Notes: generated by a model not told the origin, from the letters alone. A stretch of DNA of 64,000 nt from Sporosarcina globispora (GCF_001274725.1 NZ_LGUF01000007.1:443957-507956); one strand, 5' to 3'. Positions 34,868 through 47,548 are shown, counted from the stretch's first letter. A program made the numbers and translations.

Positions 34868-35290
34868 TTATTTTTTAGCTGCTTTTGGACGCTTAGCACC
34901 GTATTTAGAACGGCCTTGCATACGGTTGTTAACACCAGCAGTATCTAATGCGCCGCGCACGATGTGATAACGCACACCCGGTAAGTCTTTTACACGTCCT
35001 CCACGGATAAGAACAACACTGTGCTCTTGAAGGTTGTGGCCGATACCAGGGATGTAAGCATTAACCTCGATACCGTTTGTTAAACGAACACGAGCATATT
35101 TACGTAATGCAGAGTTCGGTTTCTTTGGAGTCATTGTACCAACACGAGTACAAACACCACGCTTTTGAGGTGAAGCTACATTTGTTTGAGCTTTTTTGAA
35201 GCTGTTGTAGCCTTTGTTAAGAGCTGGTGAGTTTGACTTCTCTGACTTAGTTTGACGAGGCTTGCGCACTAATTGATTAATAGTAGGCAT
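34868..35290 (-). CDS. rpsL: 30S ribosomal protein S12
   Basis: S12 controls decoding accuracy. The 140-residue form [20 protein letters not shown] is used, with gaaggga before the ATG at 35290; the open frame runs further upstream without family similarity. The loop [11 protein letters not shown] is wild type at the positions where streptomycin resistance arises. Confidence 0.98.
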   Translation of the reverse strand: MPTINQLVRKPRQTKSEKSNSPALNKGYNSFKKAQTNVASPQKRGVCTRVGTMTPKKPNSALRKYARVRLTNGIEVNAYIPGIGHNLQEHSVVLIRGGRVKDLPGVRYHIVRGALDTAGVNNRMQGRSKYGAKRPKAAKK

Positions 35291-35393
35291 TTGATTTTTC
35301 CTCCCTTCGAATTTGTTTAAGCCCACACATCCAGGTGGTTCATTTTGATGCAAAAACAAAGTTCTTGCAGATAGCAATCTACAAAAACAGTTT

Positions 35394-35642
35394 TTAAAAA
35401 GATATGGCAACAGCTGCTGCCCCAACTTCAATCCCGCATGCTTTACCGAGTTTTTTCATCGAGTCCACATACACAATCGGAACTTTCATCTCATTCGCTG
35501 CACTAACCACTTTAGCTGTAACCCTAGGATCAGCATCACTGGCGATTACGACTTCATCGATGGTTCCCAGTTTAAGAGCTTTTACTGTTTGCTTTGTTCC
35601 TACAATAAAACTTTTTGCCTGCAATACTTTATCATAAGACAT
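35394..35642 (-). CDS. rplGB: L7Ae-family K-turn RNA-binding protein (YbxF)
   Basis: The 82-residue protein [20 protein letters not shown] is the small L7Ae-like protein encoded before rpsL in bacilli. Relatives bind kink-turn RNA. It is first in the str operon, directly behind a strong promoter. Confidence 0.93.
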   Translation of the reverse strand: MSYDKVLQAKSFIVGTKQTVKALKLGTIDEVVIASDADPRVTAKVVSAANEMKVPIVYVDSMKKLGKACGIEVGAAAVAISF

Positions 35643-35687
35643 TTACGACATCCTCCAAAGTATCCAGTGAATAGGAGCACCTTTGCT

Positions 35688-35716
35688 ATAGTACCATCTT
35701 CATTTTCCAATGTCAA
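35688..35716 (-). promoter_or_regulatory. Sigma-A promoter of rplGB-rpsL-rpsG-fusA-tuf
   Basis: On the minus strand TTGACA (35711-35716) and TACTAT (35688-35693) have 17-bp spacing, 46 bases before the rplGB start. Confidence 0.85.
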
Positions 35717-35750
35717 CAAGCAAGATGATTTTTATTTTATTTATTCACTT

Positions 35751-35789
35751 TAAAATGCGGCACTTGCTGTTAAATAAGCAAGCACCGCA
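35751..35789 (-). terminator. Terminator after rpoC
   Basis: On the minus strand TGCGGTGCTTGCT-tatttaac-AGCAAGTGCCGCA is followed by TTTTA. It separates rpoC from the str operon promoter. Confidence 0.85.
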
Positions 35790-35798
35790 ATGACTAAA

Positions 35799-38700
35799 TT
35801 ATTCTACAGTAACAGTGTCTTCAGCAGTTTCCTCGTTTGTATAAGGCTCTGCTCTTCTATATCGCTGCATACCTGTTCCGGCAGGGACAAGTTTACCAAT
35901 AATTACATTCTCTTTAAGGCCAAGAAGCTCATCGCGCTTGCCTTTGATCGCTGCATCGGTAAGAACTCTTGTCGTCTCCTGGAAGGATGCTGCAGATAAG
36001 AATGAATCTGTTTCAAGAGATGCTTTTGTGATACCAAGCAGAACCGGACGTCCTGTTGCAGGCATTTTACCAGCAAGAAGGGCTTTTTCGTTGGCATCTG
36101 TAAATTGATGGATATCAAGCAGCGTACCTGGAAGTACATCTGTTTCTGCTGCATCAATTACACGCACTTTTCTAAGCATCTGGCGAACCATTACCTCGAT
36201 GTGCTTATCGCCAATTTCAACACCCTGCATGCGGTATACCTTTTGGACTTCACGCAGCAAGTATTCTTGAACAGCTGTTACATCCTTAACTTTAATTAAT
36301 TCTTTAGGGTCAATTGAACCTTCAGTCAATTCCTGACCGCGTACTACTTCATCGTTGACAGCCACTTTCAGGCGGGCTGTGTACGGTGCTGTATAAGTCT
36401 TAGACTCTACTTCACCTTGAACGACAATTTCGTGCTGACGGTCGCGGCCTTCGTTAATGCCGACTACCACACCATCAATTTCAGAAATGACAGCCTGACC
36501 TTTAGGGTTACGCGCTTCGAAAATCTCCTGGATACGCGGTAAACCTTGAGTGATATCGTCTCCTGCTACCCCACCTGTATGGAACGTACGCATCGTTAAC
36601 TGTGTACCCGGTTCACCGATGGATTGGGCAGCAATGATACCTACTGCTTCACCGACTTCAACCTCTTGGCCAGTAGCCAGGTTTCTACCGTAGCACTTCT
36701 TACATACACCGTGGCGGGTGTTACATGTGAATGCAGAACGGATCCATACTTCTTCAATGCCGGCTGAGACAATTTCAGTTGCGATATCTTCAGTGATCAA
36801 GCCGTTTTCAGGTACAATCACTTCTTTTGTTTCAGGATGCTTGATATTTCTTCTTGCATATCGACCGATTAGACGCTCTTCAAGAGCTTCAATGACTTCA
36901 GTGCCGTCCTTAAGTGATGCGATCAGCAAGCCGCGGTCAGTTCCGCAATCATCATCACGAACGATAACATCCTGCGCAACGTCAACAAGACGGCGTGTCA
37001 GGTAACCTGAGTCAGCTGTTTTAAGAGCCGTATCGGCAAGACCTTTACGGGCACCGTGTGTAGAAATAAAGTACTCGAGTACTGTTAAGCCTTCACGGAA
37101 ACTAGATTTAATCGGTAATTCAATGATGCGTCCAGCCGGGTTGGCCATAAGTCCGCGCATACCTGCTAACTGAGTGAAGTTGGACGCGTTACCACGGGCA
37201 CCGGAGTCACTCATCATGAAGATTGGGTTGGATTTATCCAATGAATTCATCAATTTTGCCTGGATATTATCTTTCGCTGCACTCCAGATAGAAATGACAC
37301 GATCATAACGCTCATCTTCGGTAATAAGACCGCGTCTGAACTGTTTCATGACATTATCAACCTTGCCCTGTGCTTCATGGATAATCTCCTGCTTCTCGCC
37401 TAATACCACGATATCAGCTACACCAACAGTGATACCGGCTTTTGTGGAGTATCGGAATCCAAGGTTTTTCATGCGGTCAAGCATTTTAGACGTTTCAGTG
37501 ATTTTGAAGCGTTTGAAGACTTCCGCAATGATGTTTCCAAGGATTTTTTTCTTAAACGGATCTACTAGAGGCATCTCCTTGATAACAGCAGCTACATCAG
37601 TAGCAGGCTCTACAAAATATTTCTCAGGAGTTTCAATCTCAAGGTTTTCTTTTGTAGGCTCGTTAATATAAGGGAATGTCTCAGGCAGAATTTCGTTGAA
37701 AACAAGCTTACCAACCGTAGTTAATAAAAGCTTTTTATTTTGTTCTTCAGTAAATGTCTGGTTATTTAAAGATCCAGCATGGACAGCTACTCTTGTATGC
37801 AAGTGAACATAGCCGTTCTGATAAGCAAGCAATGCTTCGCTTGTATCATTGAAGATCATGCCTTCTCCGACAGCGCCGGCTCGTTCAAGTGTCAGGTAGT
37901 AGTTACCTAATACCATGTCCTGTGAAGGAGTAACAACTGGCTTACCGTCTTTCGGGTTCAGGATGTTCTGTGCTGCAAGCATCAGCAAGCGGGCTTCTGC
38001 CTGTGCTTCTGCTGAAAGCGGCACGTGAACAGCCATTTGGTCACCGTCAAAGTCTGCGTTGTAAGCAGTACATACAAGCGGATGAAGACGAATAGCGCGT
38101 CCTTCCACCAAAGTAGGTTCGAATGCCTGAATGCCGAGTCTGTGAAGAGTCGGGGCACGGTTAAGCAATACAGGGTGCTCTTTAATTACACTTTCAAGAA
38201 CATCCCAAACTTCCGGCTGTACTCTTTCGATCTTGCGTTTTGCAGACTTGATGTTGTGGGCTAAGCCCTTTTCCACCAATTCCTTCATAACGAATGGCTT
38301 GAATAATTCCAATGCCATTTCTTTTGGAAGTCCGCACTGATACATCTTTAAGTTTGGTCCTACCACGATAACCGAACGTCCAGAGTAGTCAACACGCTTA
38401 CCAAGCAAGTTTTGACGGAAACGGCCTTGTTTCCCTTTAAGCATATGCGATAGGGACTTTAATGGACGGTTTCCTGGTCCTGTTACCGGTCTTCCGCGGC
38501 GGCCGTTATCGATTAGCGCATCTACAGCTTCCTGAAGCATACGCTTTTCGTTTTGAACGATGATGCTTGGAGCACCAAGATCCAATAAACGCTTTAAGCG
38601 GTTGTTGCGGTTGATTACACGGCGGTACAGGTCATTTAAATCGGAAGTGGCAAAACGTCCGCCATCCAGCTGTACCATTGGACGAAGCTCCGGAGGAATA

Positions 38701-39398
38701 ACCGGAAGAACGTCTAGAATCATCCAGGATGGTTCATTTCCAGAACCTCGGAAAGCTTCAAGAACCTCCAGGCGCTTGATTGCACGAGTGCGTCGCTGGC
38801 CCTGGGCAGTTTTCAGTTCCTCTTTAAGGGTATCTACATCTTTATTGAGGTCTATATCAGATAGTAGCTTCTTAATGGATTCAGCACCCATGGATGCCTG
38901 GAACTTGTTTCCGTATTTTTCACGGTATGCACGGTATTCTTTTTCAGAAAGCAGCTGCTTCTTTTCAAGAGCCGTATCACCTGAATCCGTTACAACATAA
39001 GAAGCGAAGTAAATAACTTCCTCAAGTGCACGCGGAGACATATCCAGCACAAGACCCATACGGCTAGGGATGCCTTTGAAATACCAAATGTGGGATACAG
39101 GGGCTGCAAGTTCAATGTGGCCCATTCTTTCACGGCGCACTTTGGCACGTGTTACTTCAACGCCGCATCGATCACAGACAACGCCTTTGTATCTAACACG
39201 CTTATACTTTCCGCAGTGACACTCCCAGTCTTTTGTCGGTCCGAAAATGCGTTCGCAGAATAGACCGTCTTTTTCTGGTTTTAATGTACGATAGTTGATC
39301 GTTTCAGGCTTCTTAACCTCACCATGTGACCAAGAGCGTATCTTATCCGGTGAAGCAAGACCTATTTTCATATACTCGAAATTGTTTACATCTAGCAA
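35799..39398 (-). CDS. rpoC: RNA polymerase subunit beta prime
   Basis: RpoC carries the catalytic Mg-binding motif [12 protein letters not shown] in its middle. The 1199-residue protein has the N-terminal zinc site [11 protein letters not shown]...CDRC, the downstream zinc site around [13 protein letters not shown], and the bridge-helix/trigger-loop region [16 protein letters not shown]. Length equals that of B. subtilis. It follows rpoB by 134 bases. Confidence 0.99.
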   Translation of the reverse strand: MLDVNNFEYMKIGLASPDKIRSWSHGEVKKPETINYRTLKPEKDGLFCERIFGPTKDWECHCGKYKRVRYKGVVCDRCGVEVTRAKVRRERMGHIELAAPVSHIWYFKGIPSRMGLVLDMSPRALEEVIYFASYVVTDSGDTALEKKQLLSEKEYRAYREKYGNKFQASMGAESIKKLLSDIDLNKDVDTLKEELKTAQGQRRTRAIKRLEVLEAFRGSGNEPSWMILDVLPVIPPELRPMVQLDGGRFATSDLNDLYRRVINRNNRLKRLLDLGAPSIIVQNEKRMLQEAVDALIDNGRRGRPVTGPGNRPLKSLSHMLKGKQGRFRQNLLGKRVDYSGRSVIVVGPNLKMYQCGLPKEMALELFKPFVMKELVEKGLAHNIKSAKRKIERVQPEVWDVLESVIKEHPVLLNRAPTLHRLGIQAFEPTLVEGRAIRLHPLVCTAYNADFDGDQMAVHVPLSAEAQAEARLLMLAAQNILNPKDGKPVVTPSQDMVLGNYYLTLERAGAVGEGMIFNDTSEALLAYQNGYVHLHTRVAVHAGSLNNQTFTEEQNKKLLLTTVGKLVFNEILPETFPYINEPTKENLEIETPEKYFVEPATDVAAVIKEMPLVDPFKKKILGNIIAEVFKRFKITETSKMLDRMKNLGFRYSTKAGITVGVADIVVLGEKQEIIHEAQGKVDNVMKQFRRGLITEDERYDRVISIWSAAKDNIQAKLMNSLDKSNPIFMMSDSGARGNASNFTQLAGMRGLMANPAGRIIELPIKSSFREGLTVLEYFISTHGARKGLADTALKTADSGYLTRRLVDVAQDVIVRDDDCGTDRGLLIASLKDGTEVIEALEERLIGRYARRNIKHPETKEVIVPENGLITEDIATEIVSAGIEEVWIRSAFTCNTRHGVCKKCYGRNLATGQEVEVGEAVGIIAAQSIGEPGTQLTMRTFHTGGVAGDDITQGLPRIQEIFEARNPKGQAVISEIDGVVVGINEGRDRQHEIVVQGEVESKTYTAPYTARLKVAVNDEVVRGQELTEGSIDPKELIKVKDVTAVQEYLLREVQKVYRMQGVEIGDKHIEVMVRQMLRKVRVIDAAETDVLPGTLLDIHQFTDANEKALLAGKMPATGRPVLLGITKASLETDSFLSAASFQETTRVLTDAAIKGKRDELLGLKENVIIGKLVPAGTGMQRYRRAEPYTNEETAEDTVTVE

Positions 39399-39532
39399 GG
39401 GGCCTACCTCCCTTTTAATCTCCGGGTTTTACCCTTATTGCTCAAACAGCAGCATAAAGTGCCAATAATATCCCCAGCAAGCCTCCGCCATTCGAGGCGG
39501 AGTGCACAGGGATTAAGGAAATTTATATGAAA

Positions 39533-42500
39533 TTATTCTTTCGTAACTACTTGCTCTTCGTTTTGCGTTTCCGGAGCGATTGTCAATGATTCAGCCTGCT
39601 GAACATCATCTTCATCTTCCAGGTCACGCATTTCGATTTCTTTTTCATCGCCAGATAGGATCTTAACATCCATACCCAAGCTCTGAAGTTCTTTGATCAA
39701 TACCTTGAATGACTCAGGCACACCTGGCTCAGGGACATTTTCACCCTTGACGATTGATTCATAAGTCTTAACACGTCCTACAACGTCATCGGACTTAACC
39801 GTTAAGATTTCCTGAAGTGTATAGGCAGCACCATATGCTTCAAGTGCCCAAACCTCCATCTCACCGAAACGCTGTCCGCCAAATTGAGCTTTACCGCCCA
39901 ATGGCTGCTGCGTAACAAGTGAGTAAGGTCCAGTTGAACGGGCATGCAGCTTGTCATCAACCATATGCGCCAGTTTGATCATATACATGACACCGACTGA
40001 TACGCGGTTATCAAACGGCTCACCCGAACGTCCATCATATAGGACAGTTTTCGCATCACGCGCCATACCTGCTTCTTCGATGGTAGCCCACACATCTTCC
40101 TCGCGGGCACCATCGAATACAGGAGATGCTACGTGAATGCCCAGTGCTCTGGCGGCCATGCCAAGGTGAAGCTCAAGCACCTGCCCGATGTTCATACGCG
40201 ATGGAACCCCCAGCGGGTTTAACATGATGTCTACTGGAGTGCCATCCGGCAGGTAAGGCATGTCTTCTTCCGGTAAAATACGGGAGATAACACCTTTGTT
40301 ACCGTGGCGTCCGGCCATCTTGTCACCTTCAGAGATTTTACGCTTCTGAACGATATATACACGTACAAGCTGGTTAACACCTGGAGGAAGCTCGTCTCCG
40401 TCTTCCCTGTTAAACACTTTAACATCCAGTACAATACCGCCGCCGCCGTGTGGCACACGCAGGGAAGTATCGCGGACTTCACGTGCTTTTTCACCAAAGA
40501 TTGCGTGCAATAGCCTTTCCTCAGCTGTCAGTTCTGTTACCCCTTTAGGAGTTACTTTACCAACAAGAAGGTCGCCATCTTTTACTTCCGCACCTGTGCG
40601 GATAATTCCGCGCTCGTCAAGGTTGCGCAGTGCATCTTCCCCAACGTTAGGGATATCTCTTGTGATTTCTTCAGGTCCAAGCTTTGTATCACGTGATTCT
40701 GATTCATATTCTTCAATATGGATGGATGTGTAAACATCATCTTTTACAAGGCGCTCACTCATAATGATCGCATCCTCGTAGTTGTATCCATCCCAAGTCA
40801 TGAACGCTACAAGAACGTTACGTCCAAGCGCTAATTCACCAAGTTCCATGGAAGGTCCGTCAGCAAGGATTTCTCCTTTTGTTACACGGTTGCCAACAGC
40901 AACGATTGGGCGCTGGTTGTAGCAAGTTCCCTGGTTGGAACGGATAAATTTAAGCATTCTGTATTTATCAAGATCGCCTTTAACTTCCTGGCCATCCACG
41001 TTTTGAACGCGGCGAACCCAAACTTCGCGTGCTTCTACATGCTCAACGATTCCCTCATGCTTACAGATAACTGCAGCACCAGAGTCTTTACCTGATACAT
41101 ATTCCATACCAGTACCAACTCTAGGCGCCTCCGGCTGCATTAAAGGCACAGCCTGACGCTGCATGTTCGCTCCCATCAGGGCACGGTTGGAGTCATCGTT
41201 TTCCAAGAAAGGAATACATGCTGTCGCAGCAGAAACTACTTGTTTAGGCGATACATCCATGTAGTCAACACGGTCGCGTTTAACTACTGTGTTTTCACCT
41301 TTGAAACGGGCAACTACTTCTTCGTCAAGGAATGAACCATCATCTCCAAGAAGTGCATTTGCCTGGGCCACTACATAGTTATCCTCTTCATCAGCTGTCA
41401 GATAGTCGATGCGGGATGTAACTTTCCCAGTTTCAGGGTCAATTCGGCGATATGGTGTTTCAATGAATCCGAACCGGTTTACCTTCGCAAATGAAGATAA
41501 GGAGTTAATCAAACCGATGTTTGGTCCCTCTGGCGTTTCAATCGGACACATACGGCCATAGTGAGAGTAGTGAACGTCACGCACTTCGAAGCCTGCACGT
41601 TCACGAGTCAGACCACCTGGTCCTAACGCAGAAAGACGGCGCTTATGTGTCAGTTCAGCAAGCGGATTTGTCTGGTCCATAAACTGGGACAACTGAGAGC
41701 TTCCGAAGAACTCTTTAATTGACGCAATAACAGGACGGATATTGATCAGCTGCTGAGGTGTAATCGTATTTGTATCCTGGATGGACATTCTCTCGCGGAC
41801 CACACGCTCCATACGGGATAGACCGATACGGAACTGATTCTGCAATAGCTCTCCAACTGAACGAAGACGTCTGTTTCCAAGATGGTCAATATCATCTGTA
41901 TCTCCTACAGAATGCAGAAGGTTAAAGAAATAACTGATTGATGCAATGATGTCAGAAGGTGAAATGTTTTTCACAGCTTCTTCAACATAGGCATTTCCGA
42001 TTACATTGATGACTTTTTCGCCATCTTCATTAGGCGCGTAAATCTTAATAGATTGAAGCAATACTTCATCATCTACTACTCCGCCTAAAAGGCTTACTGT
42101 TTTAAAGCCGATATCCTTCTCGAGGTTAGGAAGAATCCGGTCTAAAGTGCGGCGGTCAAGCGTAACGCCTTTTTCCGCAATGATTTCGCCAGTTTCTGGA
42201 TCCACAAGCGTTTCAGCCAGCTTTTGACCGAACAGGCGATTTTTGATATGAAGCTTCTTATTGATTTTATAGCGTCCAACATTCGCCAGGTCATAGCGCT
42301 TTGGATCGAAAAATCTTGAGACAAGCAAGCTTTTCGCATTTTCGACCGTTGGCGGCTCGCCCGGACGAAGGCGCTCATAAATTTCAAGAAGCGCTTTCTC
42401 TGTGCCTTCAGTATTATCTTTTTCAAGCGTGTTGCGAATGTACTCGTTGTCTCCAATCAAATCGATGATCTCTTGATCAGATCCGAACCCAAGTGCACGC

Positions 42501-43096
42501 AAAAGAACCGTAACGGGGAGTTTCCGAGTACGATCTATTCTGACGTATACGACGTCTTTGGCATCTGTTTCATACTCAAGCCATGCGCCGCGGTTCGGGA
42601 TTACGGTTGCAGTAAAGCCTTTTTTCCCGTTTTTATCAAGCTTTCCACTGAAATATACGCTCGGTGAACGTACTAACTGGGATACAATGACACGTTCCGC
42701 TCCATTAATAACGAACGTACCTGTCTCTGTCATAAGCGGGAAGTCACCCATAAAGACATCCTGGTCTTTAACTTCGCCTGTTTCTTTGTTTACAAGACGC
42801 ACTTTCACACGTAAAGGTGCAGAATATGTAACATCTCGTTCTTTCGATTCCTCAACGGAATATTTTGGTTCGCCAAGGCTGTAATCAATAAATTCAAGCG
42901 ACAAATTACCAGTAAAGTCTTCAATCGGAGAAATGTCATGGAACATTTCACGTAAACCCTCATCAAGAAACCATTGATAAGAAGAGGTTTGGATTTCGAT
43001 TAGATTTGGTAATTCTAAAACTTCACTGATTCGTGCGTAACTTCTACGTTGGCGGTGTCGTCCATACTGAACTAGTTGACCTGTCAACTGATTCAC
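39533..43096 (-). CDS. rpoB: RNA polymerase subunit beta
   Basis: The 1187-residue protein is full-length beta. The rifampicin region [20 protein letters not shown] and [10 protein letters not shown] is wild type. Other family marks are [38 protein letters not shown] and an acidic C-terminal tail. The start follows aggggtgaatc. Confidence 0.99.
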   Translation of the reverse strand: MNQLTGQLVQYGRHRQRRSYARISEVLELPNLIEIQTSSYQWFLDEGLREMFHDISPIEDFTGNLSLEFIDYSLGEPKYSVEESKERDVTYSAPLRVKVRLVNKETGEVKDQDVFMGDFPLMTETGTFVINGAERVIVSQLVRSPSVYFSGKLDKNGKKGFTATVIPNRGAWLEYETDAKDVVYVRIDRTRKLPVTVLLRALGFGSDQEIIDLIGDNEYIRNTLEKDNTEGTEKALLEIYERLRPGEPPTVENAKSLLVSRFFDPKRYDLANVGRYKINKKLHIKNRLFGQKLAETLVDPETGEIIAEKGVTLDRRTLDRILPNLEKDIGFKTVSLLGGVVDDEVLLQSIKIYAPNEDGEKVINVIGNAYVEEAVKNISPSDIIASISYFFNLLHSVGDTDDIDHLGNRRLRSVGELLQNQFRIGLSRMERVVRERMSIQDTNTITPQQLINIRPVIASIKEFFGSSQLSQFMDQTNPLAELTHKRRLSALGPGGLTRERAGFEVRDVHYSHYGRMCPIETPEGPNIGLINSLSSFAKVNRFGFIETPYRRIDPETGKVTSRIDYLTADEEDNYVVAQANALLGDDGSFLDEEVVARFKGENTVVKRDRVDYMDVSPKQVVSAATACIPFLENDDSNRALMGANMQRQAVPLMQPEAPRVGTGMEYVSGKDSGAAVICKHEGIVEHVEAREVWVRRVQNVDGQEVKGDLDKYRMLKFIRSNQGTCYNQRPIVAVGNRVTKGEILADGPSMELGELALGRNVLVAFMTWDGYNYEDAIIMSERLVKDDVYTSIHIEEYESESRDTKLGPEEITRDIPNVGEDALRNLDERGIIRTGAEVKDGDLLVGKVTPKGVTELTAEERLLHAIFGEKAREVRDTSLRVPHGGGGIVLDVKVFNREDGDELPPGVNQLVRVYIVQKRKISEGDKMAGRHGNKGVISRILPEEDMPYLPDGTPVDIMLNPLGVPSRMNIGQVLELHLGMAARALGIHVASPVFDGAREEDVWATIEEAGMARDAKTVLYDGRSGEPFDNRVSVGVMYMIKLAHMVDDKLHARSTGPYSLVTQQPLGGKAQFGGQRFGEMEVWALEAYGAAYTLQEILTVKSDDVVGRVKTYESIVKGENVPEPGVPESFKVLIKELQSLGMDVKILSGDEKEIEMRDLEDEDDVQQAESLTIAPETQNEEQVVTKE

Positions 43097-43143
43097 CCCT
43101 CAAATCAAGCGTTATTGTTGCTAATAGCAATTTATATCATCCT

Positions 43144-43250
43144 ATAAGAAAAGCAAAGAGCGCCTGCCTATCGGCAAAAACTTTAAATCCTACCGATGGC
43201 GCAAGGAGCCAGCCAGCGAACCGGCTTAGAAGCTGAACTTTCCCCGGATA
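43144..43250. repeat. Degenerate intergenic repeat before rpoB
   Basis: The 361-base gap between ybxB and rpoB holds gaaaagcaaagagcgcctgc then ctatcggca and a degenerate second half, similar to the repeat at 301-549. The rest of the gap is AT-rich leader and promoter region in which I could not choose a single promoter with confidence. Confidence 0.4.
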
Positions 43251-43457
43251 AGTGCAGGGATATAAGCCAAACCTCCATTCTTATAAGACAAAAAGAAAAA
43301 GGGTTTTCACTTCAAAAACCACATTTTCACAATACGACTATTATTTTGTTAGCTTTCCCATTAAAACCAAATTTATACAACTATTAGATAAATTTAGTTA
43401 TAAATAGAAATATAATATGTTGGCATTTTACAATACTATCATAGCAAAAAAGTCAAG

Positions 43458-44060
43458 TCAATCTTTTTTTGCTTTTAAAATAAAATAGCCTTTCTTCTTT
43501 TCTGCCGTCTCCACTTCGCCGAATAACTCCGTCAGTTTATCGATGGCAGATGGCGCACCCTGCTTTTTCTGGATGACAACCCATAGCTCTCCGCCAGAAA
43601 GCAGCGAATCAAAACTTTGTTCAAAAATATCATGAACAATCTTTTTCCCAGCCCGGATCGGCGGGTTTGTCAGAATGGCTGCAAACTTATTGCCTTTTGT
43701 ATTTTCAAGGCGGTCACTTTTATAGATTCGCACATTTTTTATGCCGTTCAATTCAGCATTTTCCTCCGCAAGCCCAAGCGCCCTCTCATTTACATCAACC
43801 ATATGAATAGTCCGTTCAGGCATAAGCCTTGCAGCTGCCAGCCCAATAGGCCCATATCCGCAGCCGACATCAAGAATGTTCCCATCAGCTTCCGGCTGTT
43901 CAAAAGTCTCAATTAATAGTTTTGAACCAAAATCCACTTCGCCCTTCGAAAAAACGCCATTGTCTGTTTTGAAGCGGAACGAATATCCCTTTAGAGTATA
44001 ACTCCAGGTTTTAGGGCTGCTTTCAACTTTTTGCGTTTGGGAATAGTAGTGTTCAGACAT
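43458..44060 (-). CDS. ybxB: RsmC-like methyltransferase YbxB
   Basis: The 200-residue protein has the SAM-binding motif NILDVGCGYGPIGLAAAR (about residues 61-78), an acidic VDVNERAL and the catalytic-type TNPPIRAGK found in N-specific RNA methyltransferases of the RsmC group. B. subtilis encodes it at the same place between rplL and rpoB. The rRNA target is not established from this sequence. Confidence 0.92.
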   Translation of the reverse strand: MSEHYYSQTQKVESSPKTWSYTLKGYSFRFKTDNGVFSKGEVDFGSKLLIETFEQPEADGNILDVGCGYGPIGLAAARLMPERTIHMVDVNERALGLAEENAELNGIKNVRIYKSDRLENTKGNKFAAILTNPPIRAGKKIVHDIFEQSFDSLLSGGELWVVIQKKQGAPSAIDKLTELFGEVETAEKKKGYFILKAKKD

Positions 44061-44167
44061 GATATCACCTCCAGGGAGAATATATAAGAAGAAAAAAGGA
44101 GAATCGCAATTAAGTGGGTTCGAAGGAATTATATAGGATTACCCATCAAAAAGCAAAAAAGTATACA

Positions 44168-44230
44168 GAAAAGCGGAAGCGCCTTGACCACCCCCGATAC
44201 CTCGAGGTGGCAGGCGCTGGAGCTAGACAG
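44168..44230. repeat. Intergenic repeat (aaagcgga...gctagaca family)
   Basis: It starts gaaaagcggaagcgccttg and ends caggcgctggagctagacag, with an internal inverted repeat ccgatacctcgaggtgg. It is about 63 bp and lies between rplL and ybxB. Confidence 0.7.
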
Positions 44231-44270
44231 TTCATAAAGTTCAAAGATATAAATTTTGGAATAAGCAAAC

Positions 44271-44298
44271 AAAAAGCCCGCCTAAGCAGCGGGCTTTT
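44271..44298 (-). terminator. Terminator after rplL
   Basis: On the minus strand AAAAGCCCGC-tgcttag-GCGGGCTTTTT forms a strong stem with a T-run just after the rplL stop. Confidence 0.9.
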
Positions 44299-44309
44299 CA
44301 TAAATGTTA

Positions 44310-44675
44310 TTACTTAACTTCAACGCCAGCTCCAACTTCTTCAAGCTTAGCTTTAACTTCTTCAGCTTCTTCTTTAGAAACGCCTTCTTTAAGAGCTTTT
44401 GGAGTGTTATCAACAAGTTCTTTTGCTTCTTTAAGTCCAAGACCTGTGATTTCACGTACAACTTTGATAACTTTGATTTTTTGGTCGCCTGCAGAAGCAA
44501 GAACAACGTCAAATTCAGTTTGCTCTTCAGCAGCGCCGCCAGCAGCAGCTCCACCCATTACAGCTACAGGAGCAGCAGCAGTTACACCAAATTCTTCTTC
44601 GATAGCTTTTACTAAGTCGTTAAGTTCTAAAACAGTCATATTTTTAACTGCTTCAATGATTTGTTCTTTAGTCAT
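44310..44675 (-). CDS. rplL: 50S ribosomal protein L7/L12
   Basis: The 121-residue protein has the N-terminal dimerisation domain ([20 protein letters not shown]), an Ala-rich hinge (about 33-49) and the C-terminal factor-binding domain ([20 protein letters not shown]). It follows rplJ by 57 bases. Confidence 0.98.
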   Translation of the reverse strand: MTKEQIIEAVKNMTVLELNDLVKAIEEEFGVTAAAPVAVMGGAAAGGAAEEQTEFDVVLASAGDQKIKVIKVVREITGLGLKEAKELVDNTPKALKEGVSKEEAEEVKAKLEEVGAGVEVK

Positions 44676-44732
44676 GATTATGTTTCCTCCTTATTTTTGG
44701 TTTGAATCTATTAGTTTAACGCTAAAATCAAC

Positions 44733-45233
44733 TTACGCGCCTTGTTCTTCTTTTTGATCTGCAACAGCTTTTGCAGCAAGAGCAAGATTGCGGATAGGTG
44801 CTTGAAGTACGCTGAGTAGCATAGAAAGCAAGCCTTCGCGTGATGGTAGTTCAGCAAGAGCTTTGATATCTTCTACTGAAGCGATATTTCCTTCGATTAC
44901 ACCTGCTTTAATTTCAAGTGCTTCATGCTTTTTCGCGAAATCATTAAGGATTTTCGCTGGAGCAACTACATCTTCTGTGCTGAACGCGATTGCGTTAGGT
45001 CCAGTTAAAGACTCGTTTAAACCGGAAAGTTCAGCAGCTTCAGCAGCACGGCGAGTCATTGAATTCTTGTATACTTTGAATTCTACGCCAGCTTCACGAA
45101 GCTGTTTACGAAGTTCAGTAACTTCAGCAACAGTAAGACCACGGTAGTCAACAACAACTGTTGATAAACTTGACTTAAATTTATCAGCAATTTCTTCTAC
45201 GATTTGTTTCTTTTGTTCGATAATGCTGCTCAT
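44733..45233 (-). CDS. rplJ: 50S ribosomal protein L10
   Basis: L10 anchors the L7/L12 dimers to the ribosome stalk. The 166-residue form [20 protein letters not shown] starts at 45233 after acaggagg; the frame is open to 45323 but that part is the leader terminator. Upstream is an L10 leader. Confidence 0.97.
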   Translation of the reverse strand: MSSIIEQKKQIVEEIADKFKSSLSTVVVDYRGLTVAEVTELRKQLREAGVEFKVYKNSMTRRAAEAAELSGLNESLTGPNAIAFSTEDVVAPAKILNDFAKKHEALEIKAGVIEGNIASVEDIKALAELPSREGLLSMLLSVLQAPIRNLALAAKAVADQKEEQGA

Positions 45234-45273
45234 CCTTACACCTCCTGTAGAATTTCTACATTTATACCGTTCA

Positions 45274-45410
45274 ATAAAAAACCTCCACGACTTTGCAGAC
45301 ATGGAGGAAGTATACAATAGCAAGAAAAAGCAATTCTATCGTAATACCTCGGCAGGAAATTAAGCTTTTTCAGCACCTGCTGTCTACGGCACAAATGTTA
45401 TTATATTTTA
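45274..45410 (-). ncRNA. L10 leader with intrinsic terminator
   Basis: The leader holds gccgtagacagcaggtgct and cctgccgaggtatta, which resemble the L10-leader motif bound by the L10(L12)4 complex in Bacillus. It is followed by the terminator CCTCCA-tgtctgcaaagtcg-TGGAGG with a T-run at 45274-45307, 41 bases before rplJ. Together they allow autogenous control of rplJL. The match is by eye. Confidence 0.75.
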
Positions 45411-45457
45411 ACAACAAAATACATATTACTATATGCATTTATGATTGTCAATTGTTA

Positions 45458-46156
45458 TTATTTTACTGCAACAGATGAAGGATCTACTTTAACGCCAGGT
45501 CCCATAGTAGAAGTAACTGAAACGTTCTTCATGTAAGTTCCTTTAGCAGCAGCAGGCTTCACTTTCATCATTGTATCGAAAATAGTGTTGAAGTTTTCAA
45601 CAAGCTTTTCGTCTTCGAATGATACTTTACCGATTGGCACGTGGATGTTACCAGCTTTGTCAACACGGTATTCAACTTTACCTGCTTTGATTTCGTTAAC
45701 TGCTTTTTCAACGTCGAAAGTAACTGTGCCAGTCTTAGGGTTTGGCATTAAGCCTTTAGGTCCTAATACGCGGCCGAGTTTACCAACTTCACCCATCATG
45801 TCAGGTGTAGCAACGATTACATCAAAGTCGAACCAGCCTTGGCTGATCTTGTTGATGTATTCAGAATCACCTACGAAATCTGCTCCAGCAGCTTCTGCTT
45901 CTTTCGCTTTTTCACCCTTAGCGAAAACAAGAACGCGCTGAGTTTTACCAGTTCCGTTTGGAAGCACAACTGCTCCACGGATTTGCTGGTCAGCTTTCTT
46001 AGGGTCAACTCCCAGACGGAATGCTACCTCAATAGTTGCATCAAATTTTGCAAAGTTAGTTTTCTTCGCAAGTTCAATTGCTTCTGCAACTGGGTAAGCT
46101 TTTGAAGAATCAACAAGCTTCGCAGCTTCTGTGTACTTCTTACCTTTTTTAGCCAT
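45458..46156 (-). CDS. rplA: 50S ribosomal protein L1
   Basis: L1 forms the mobile stalk at the ribosomal E site. The 232-residue form [20 protein letters not shown] starts at 46156 after aaggagg; the frame is open upstream without similarity. It equals the B. subtilis length. Confidence 0.97.
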   Translation of the reverse strand: MAKKGKKYTEAAKLVDSSKAYPVAEAIELAKKTNFAKFDATIEVAFRLGVDPKKADQQIRGAVVLPNGTGKTQRVLVFAKGEKAKEAEAAGADFVGDSEYINKISQGWFDFDVIVATPDMMGEVGKLGRVLGPKGLMPNPKTGTVTFDVEKAVNEIKAGKVEYRVDKAGNIHVPIGKVSFEDEKLVENFNTIFDTMMKVKPAAAKGTYMKNVSVTSTMGPGVKVDPSSVAVK

Positions 46157-46204
46157 TTTTATTTCCTCCTTGATTGTGGTTTTAGCGGAATAACCTCCCA
46201 CGTC

Positions 46205-46308
46205 GTAAAGCGGAAGCGCCTCGGTCAGCCCCTACAGACCTCGAGGGGCTAGGCGCCGCAGCTAGACACGAAAAGCGGAGGCGCCTAATAAGGCGCCGGC
46301 GCTAGACA
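46205..46308. repeat. Two tandem intergenic repeats between rplK and rplA
   Basis: Copy one runs from aaagcggaagcgcctcgg to gcgccgcagctagaca and copy two from gaaaagcggaggcgcct to ggcgctagacag. Both contain internal inverted repeats. They separate rplK from rplA inside what is normally one operon. Confidence 0.75.
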
Positions 46309-46377
46309 GAACAAAGGTTGCGAGTGAAACCAAATTCAGCATCGCAACCCCATCCATAAATCAACTAATTGCATGGA

Positions 46378-46803
46378 TTAGTCTTCGATAACGATACCCA
46401 TGCTGCGTGCAGTACCTTCAACCATACGCATTGCAGCTTCTACACTTGCAGCGTTTAGATCAGGCATCTTTGTTTCAGCAATCTCGCGTACCTTGTCACG
46501 CTTGACTGTTGCTACTTTATTACGGTTTGGTTCACCAGAACCAGACTCGATTCCAGCCGCTTTCTTAAGAAGAACTGCAGCAGGAGGAGTTTTCGTAATA
46601 AATGTAAATGAACGGTCTTCAAAAACCGTGATTTCAACAGGAATGATTAAGCCAGCTTGTTCAGCTGTGCGAGCGTTAAATTCCTTACAGAATCCCATGA
46701 TGTTAACACCTGCTTGACCTAGTGCCGGTCCTACTGGCGGTGCAGGGTTTGCTTTACCTGCAGGGATTTGCAGCTTTACAAGTTTGATTACTTTTTTAGC
46801 CAC
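46378..46803 (-). CDS. rplK: 50S ribosomal protein L11
   Basis: L11 lies at the GTPase-associated centre and is needed for stringent response. The GTG at 46803 follows aaggaggtg, giving 141 residues ([20 protein letters not shown]); upstream codons in the same frame are not family sequence. The Pro-rich N-domain [16 protein letters not shown] is intact. Confidence 0.97.
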   Translation of the reverse strand: MAKKVIKLVKLQIPAGKANPAPPVGPALGQAGVNIMGFCKEFNARTAEQAGLIIPVEITVFEDRSFTFITKTPPAAVLLKKAAGIESGSGEPNRNKVATVKRDKVREIAETKMPDLNAASVEAAMRMVEGTARSMGIVIED

Positions 46804-47014
46804 GAGACACACCTCCTTAAAGTCCGTGATGTGGTAATAGGGAATACTCCCTCCCACTCAACTTATAGTCTTTATATTAAGATAAAGAACTTTTAACAAT
46901 TGTCCAGCCTCTTTGTCCGAGACATACTGACCTTTGAAATATTATCACTTTTCAAAGGCAATTTCAAGTTTTTTTACAAAGATATATAAAAGTACTTTCA
47001 TAGCAGTCTTCTTC

Positions 47015-47548
47015 TTACATTTTTTCAATCTGTGAAAAATCAAGCTCAACCGGCGTATCACGGCCGAACATGTTAACAAGCACTTTGATCTTCGCCTTAT
47101 CTTTATCGATATCCTCAATGGTGCCTGTGAAGTTTGCAAACGGACCTTCTTTCACCTGAACCGTTTCACCGATCTCAAAGTTGATATCGAAGCGGGCTTC
47201 TTCAACACCCATGTGCTTAAGAATGTTTGTAACTTCTTCCGGCAATAGCGGGGTCGGTTTTGAGCCTGAACCTGCTGAACCCACGAATCCTGTTACACCC
47301 GGAGTATTCCTTACTACATACCAGGAATCATCTGTCATCACGATTTCTACTAGTACATAACCTGGGAAGACTTTGCGCTTCACTACTTTTTTCTTGCCGT
47401 TTTTCAATTCTGTTTCTTCTTCTTCCGGAACTACCACGCGGAAGATCTTATCTTGCATACCCATCGATTCAACACGCTTCTCCAGGTTGGCTTTTACTTT
47501 ATTTTCATAGCCGGAGTACGTATGAACAACATACCAATTCTTTTCCAT
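47015..47548 (-). CDS. nusG: Transcription termination/antitermination protein NusG
   Basis: The 177-residue protein has the NGN domain (MEKNWYVVHTYSGYENKVKA, FPGYVLVEIVMTDDSWYVVR) and a C-terminal KOW domain (VKEGPFANFTGTIEDIDKDK). In Bacillus NusG promotes pausing. It lies after secE, with a terminator in the gap. Confidence 0.98.
   Translation of the reverse strand: MEKNWYVVHTYSGYENKVKANLEKRVESMGMQDKIFRVVVPEEEETELKNGKKKVVKRKVFPGYVLVEIVMTDDSWYVVRNTPGVTGFVGSAGSGSKPTPLLPEEVTNILKHMGVEEARFDINFEIGETVQVKEGPFANFTGTIEDIDKDKAKIKVLVNMFGRDTPVELDFSQIEKM

Noticed and set aside
39533..43096. Rifampicin-resistance changes in rpoB
   Set aside because: The resistance-determining region reads as wild type; likewise rpsL shows no streptomycin-resistance substitution.
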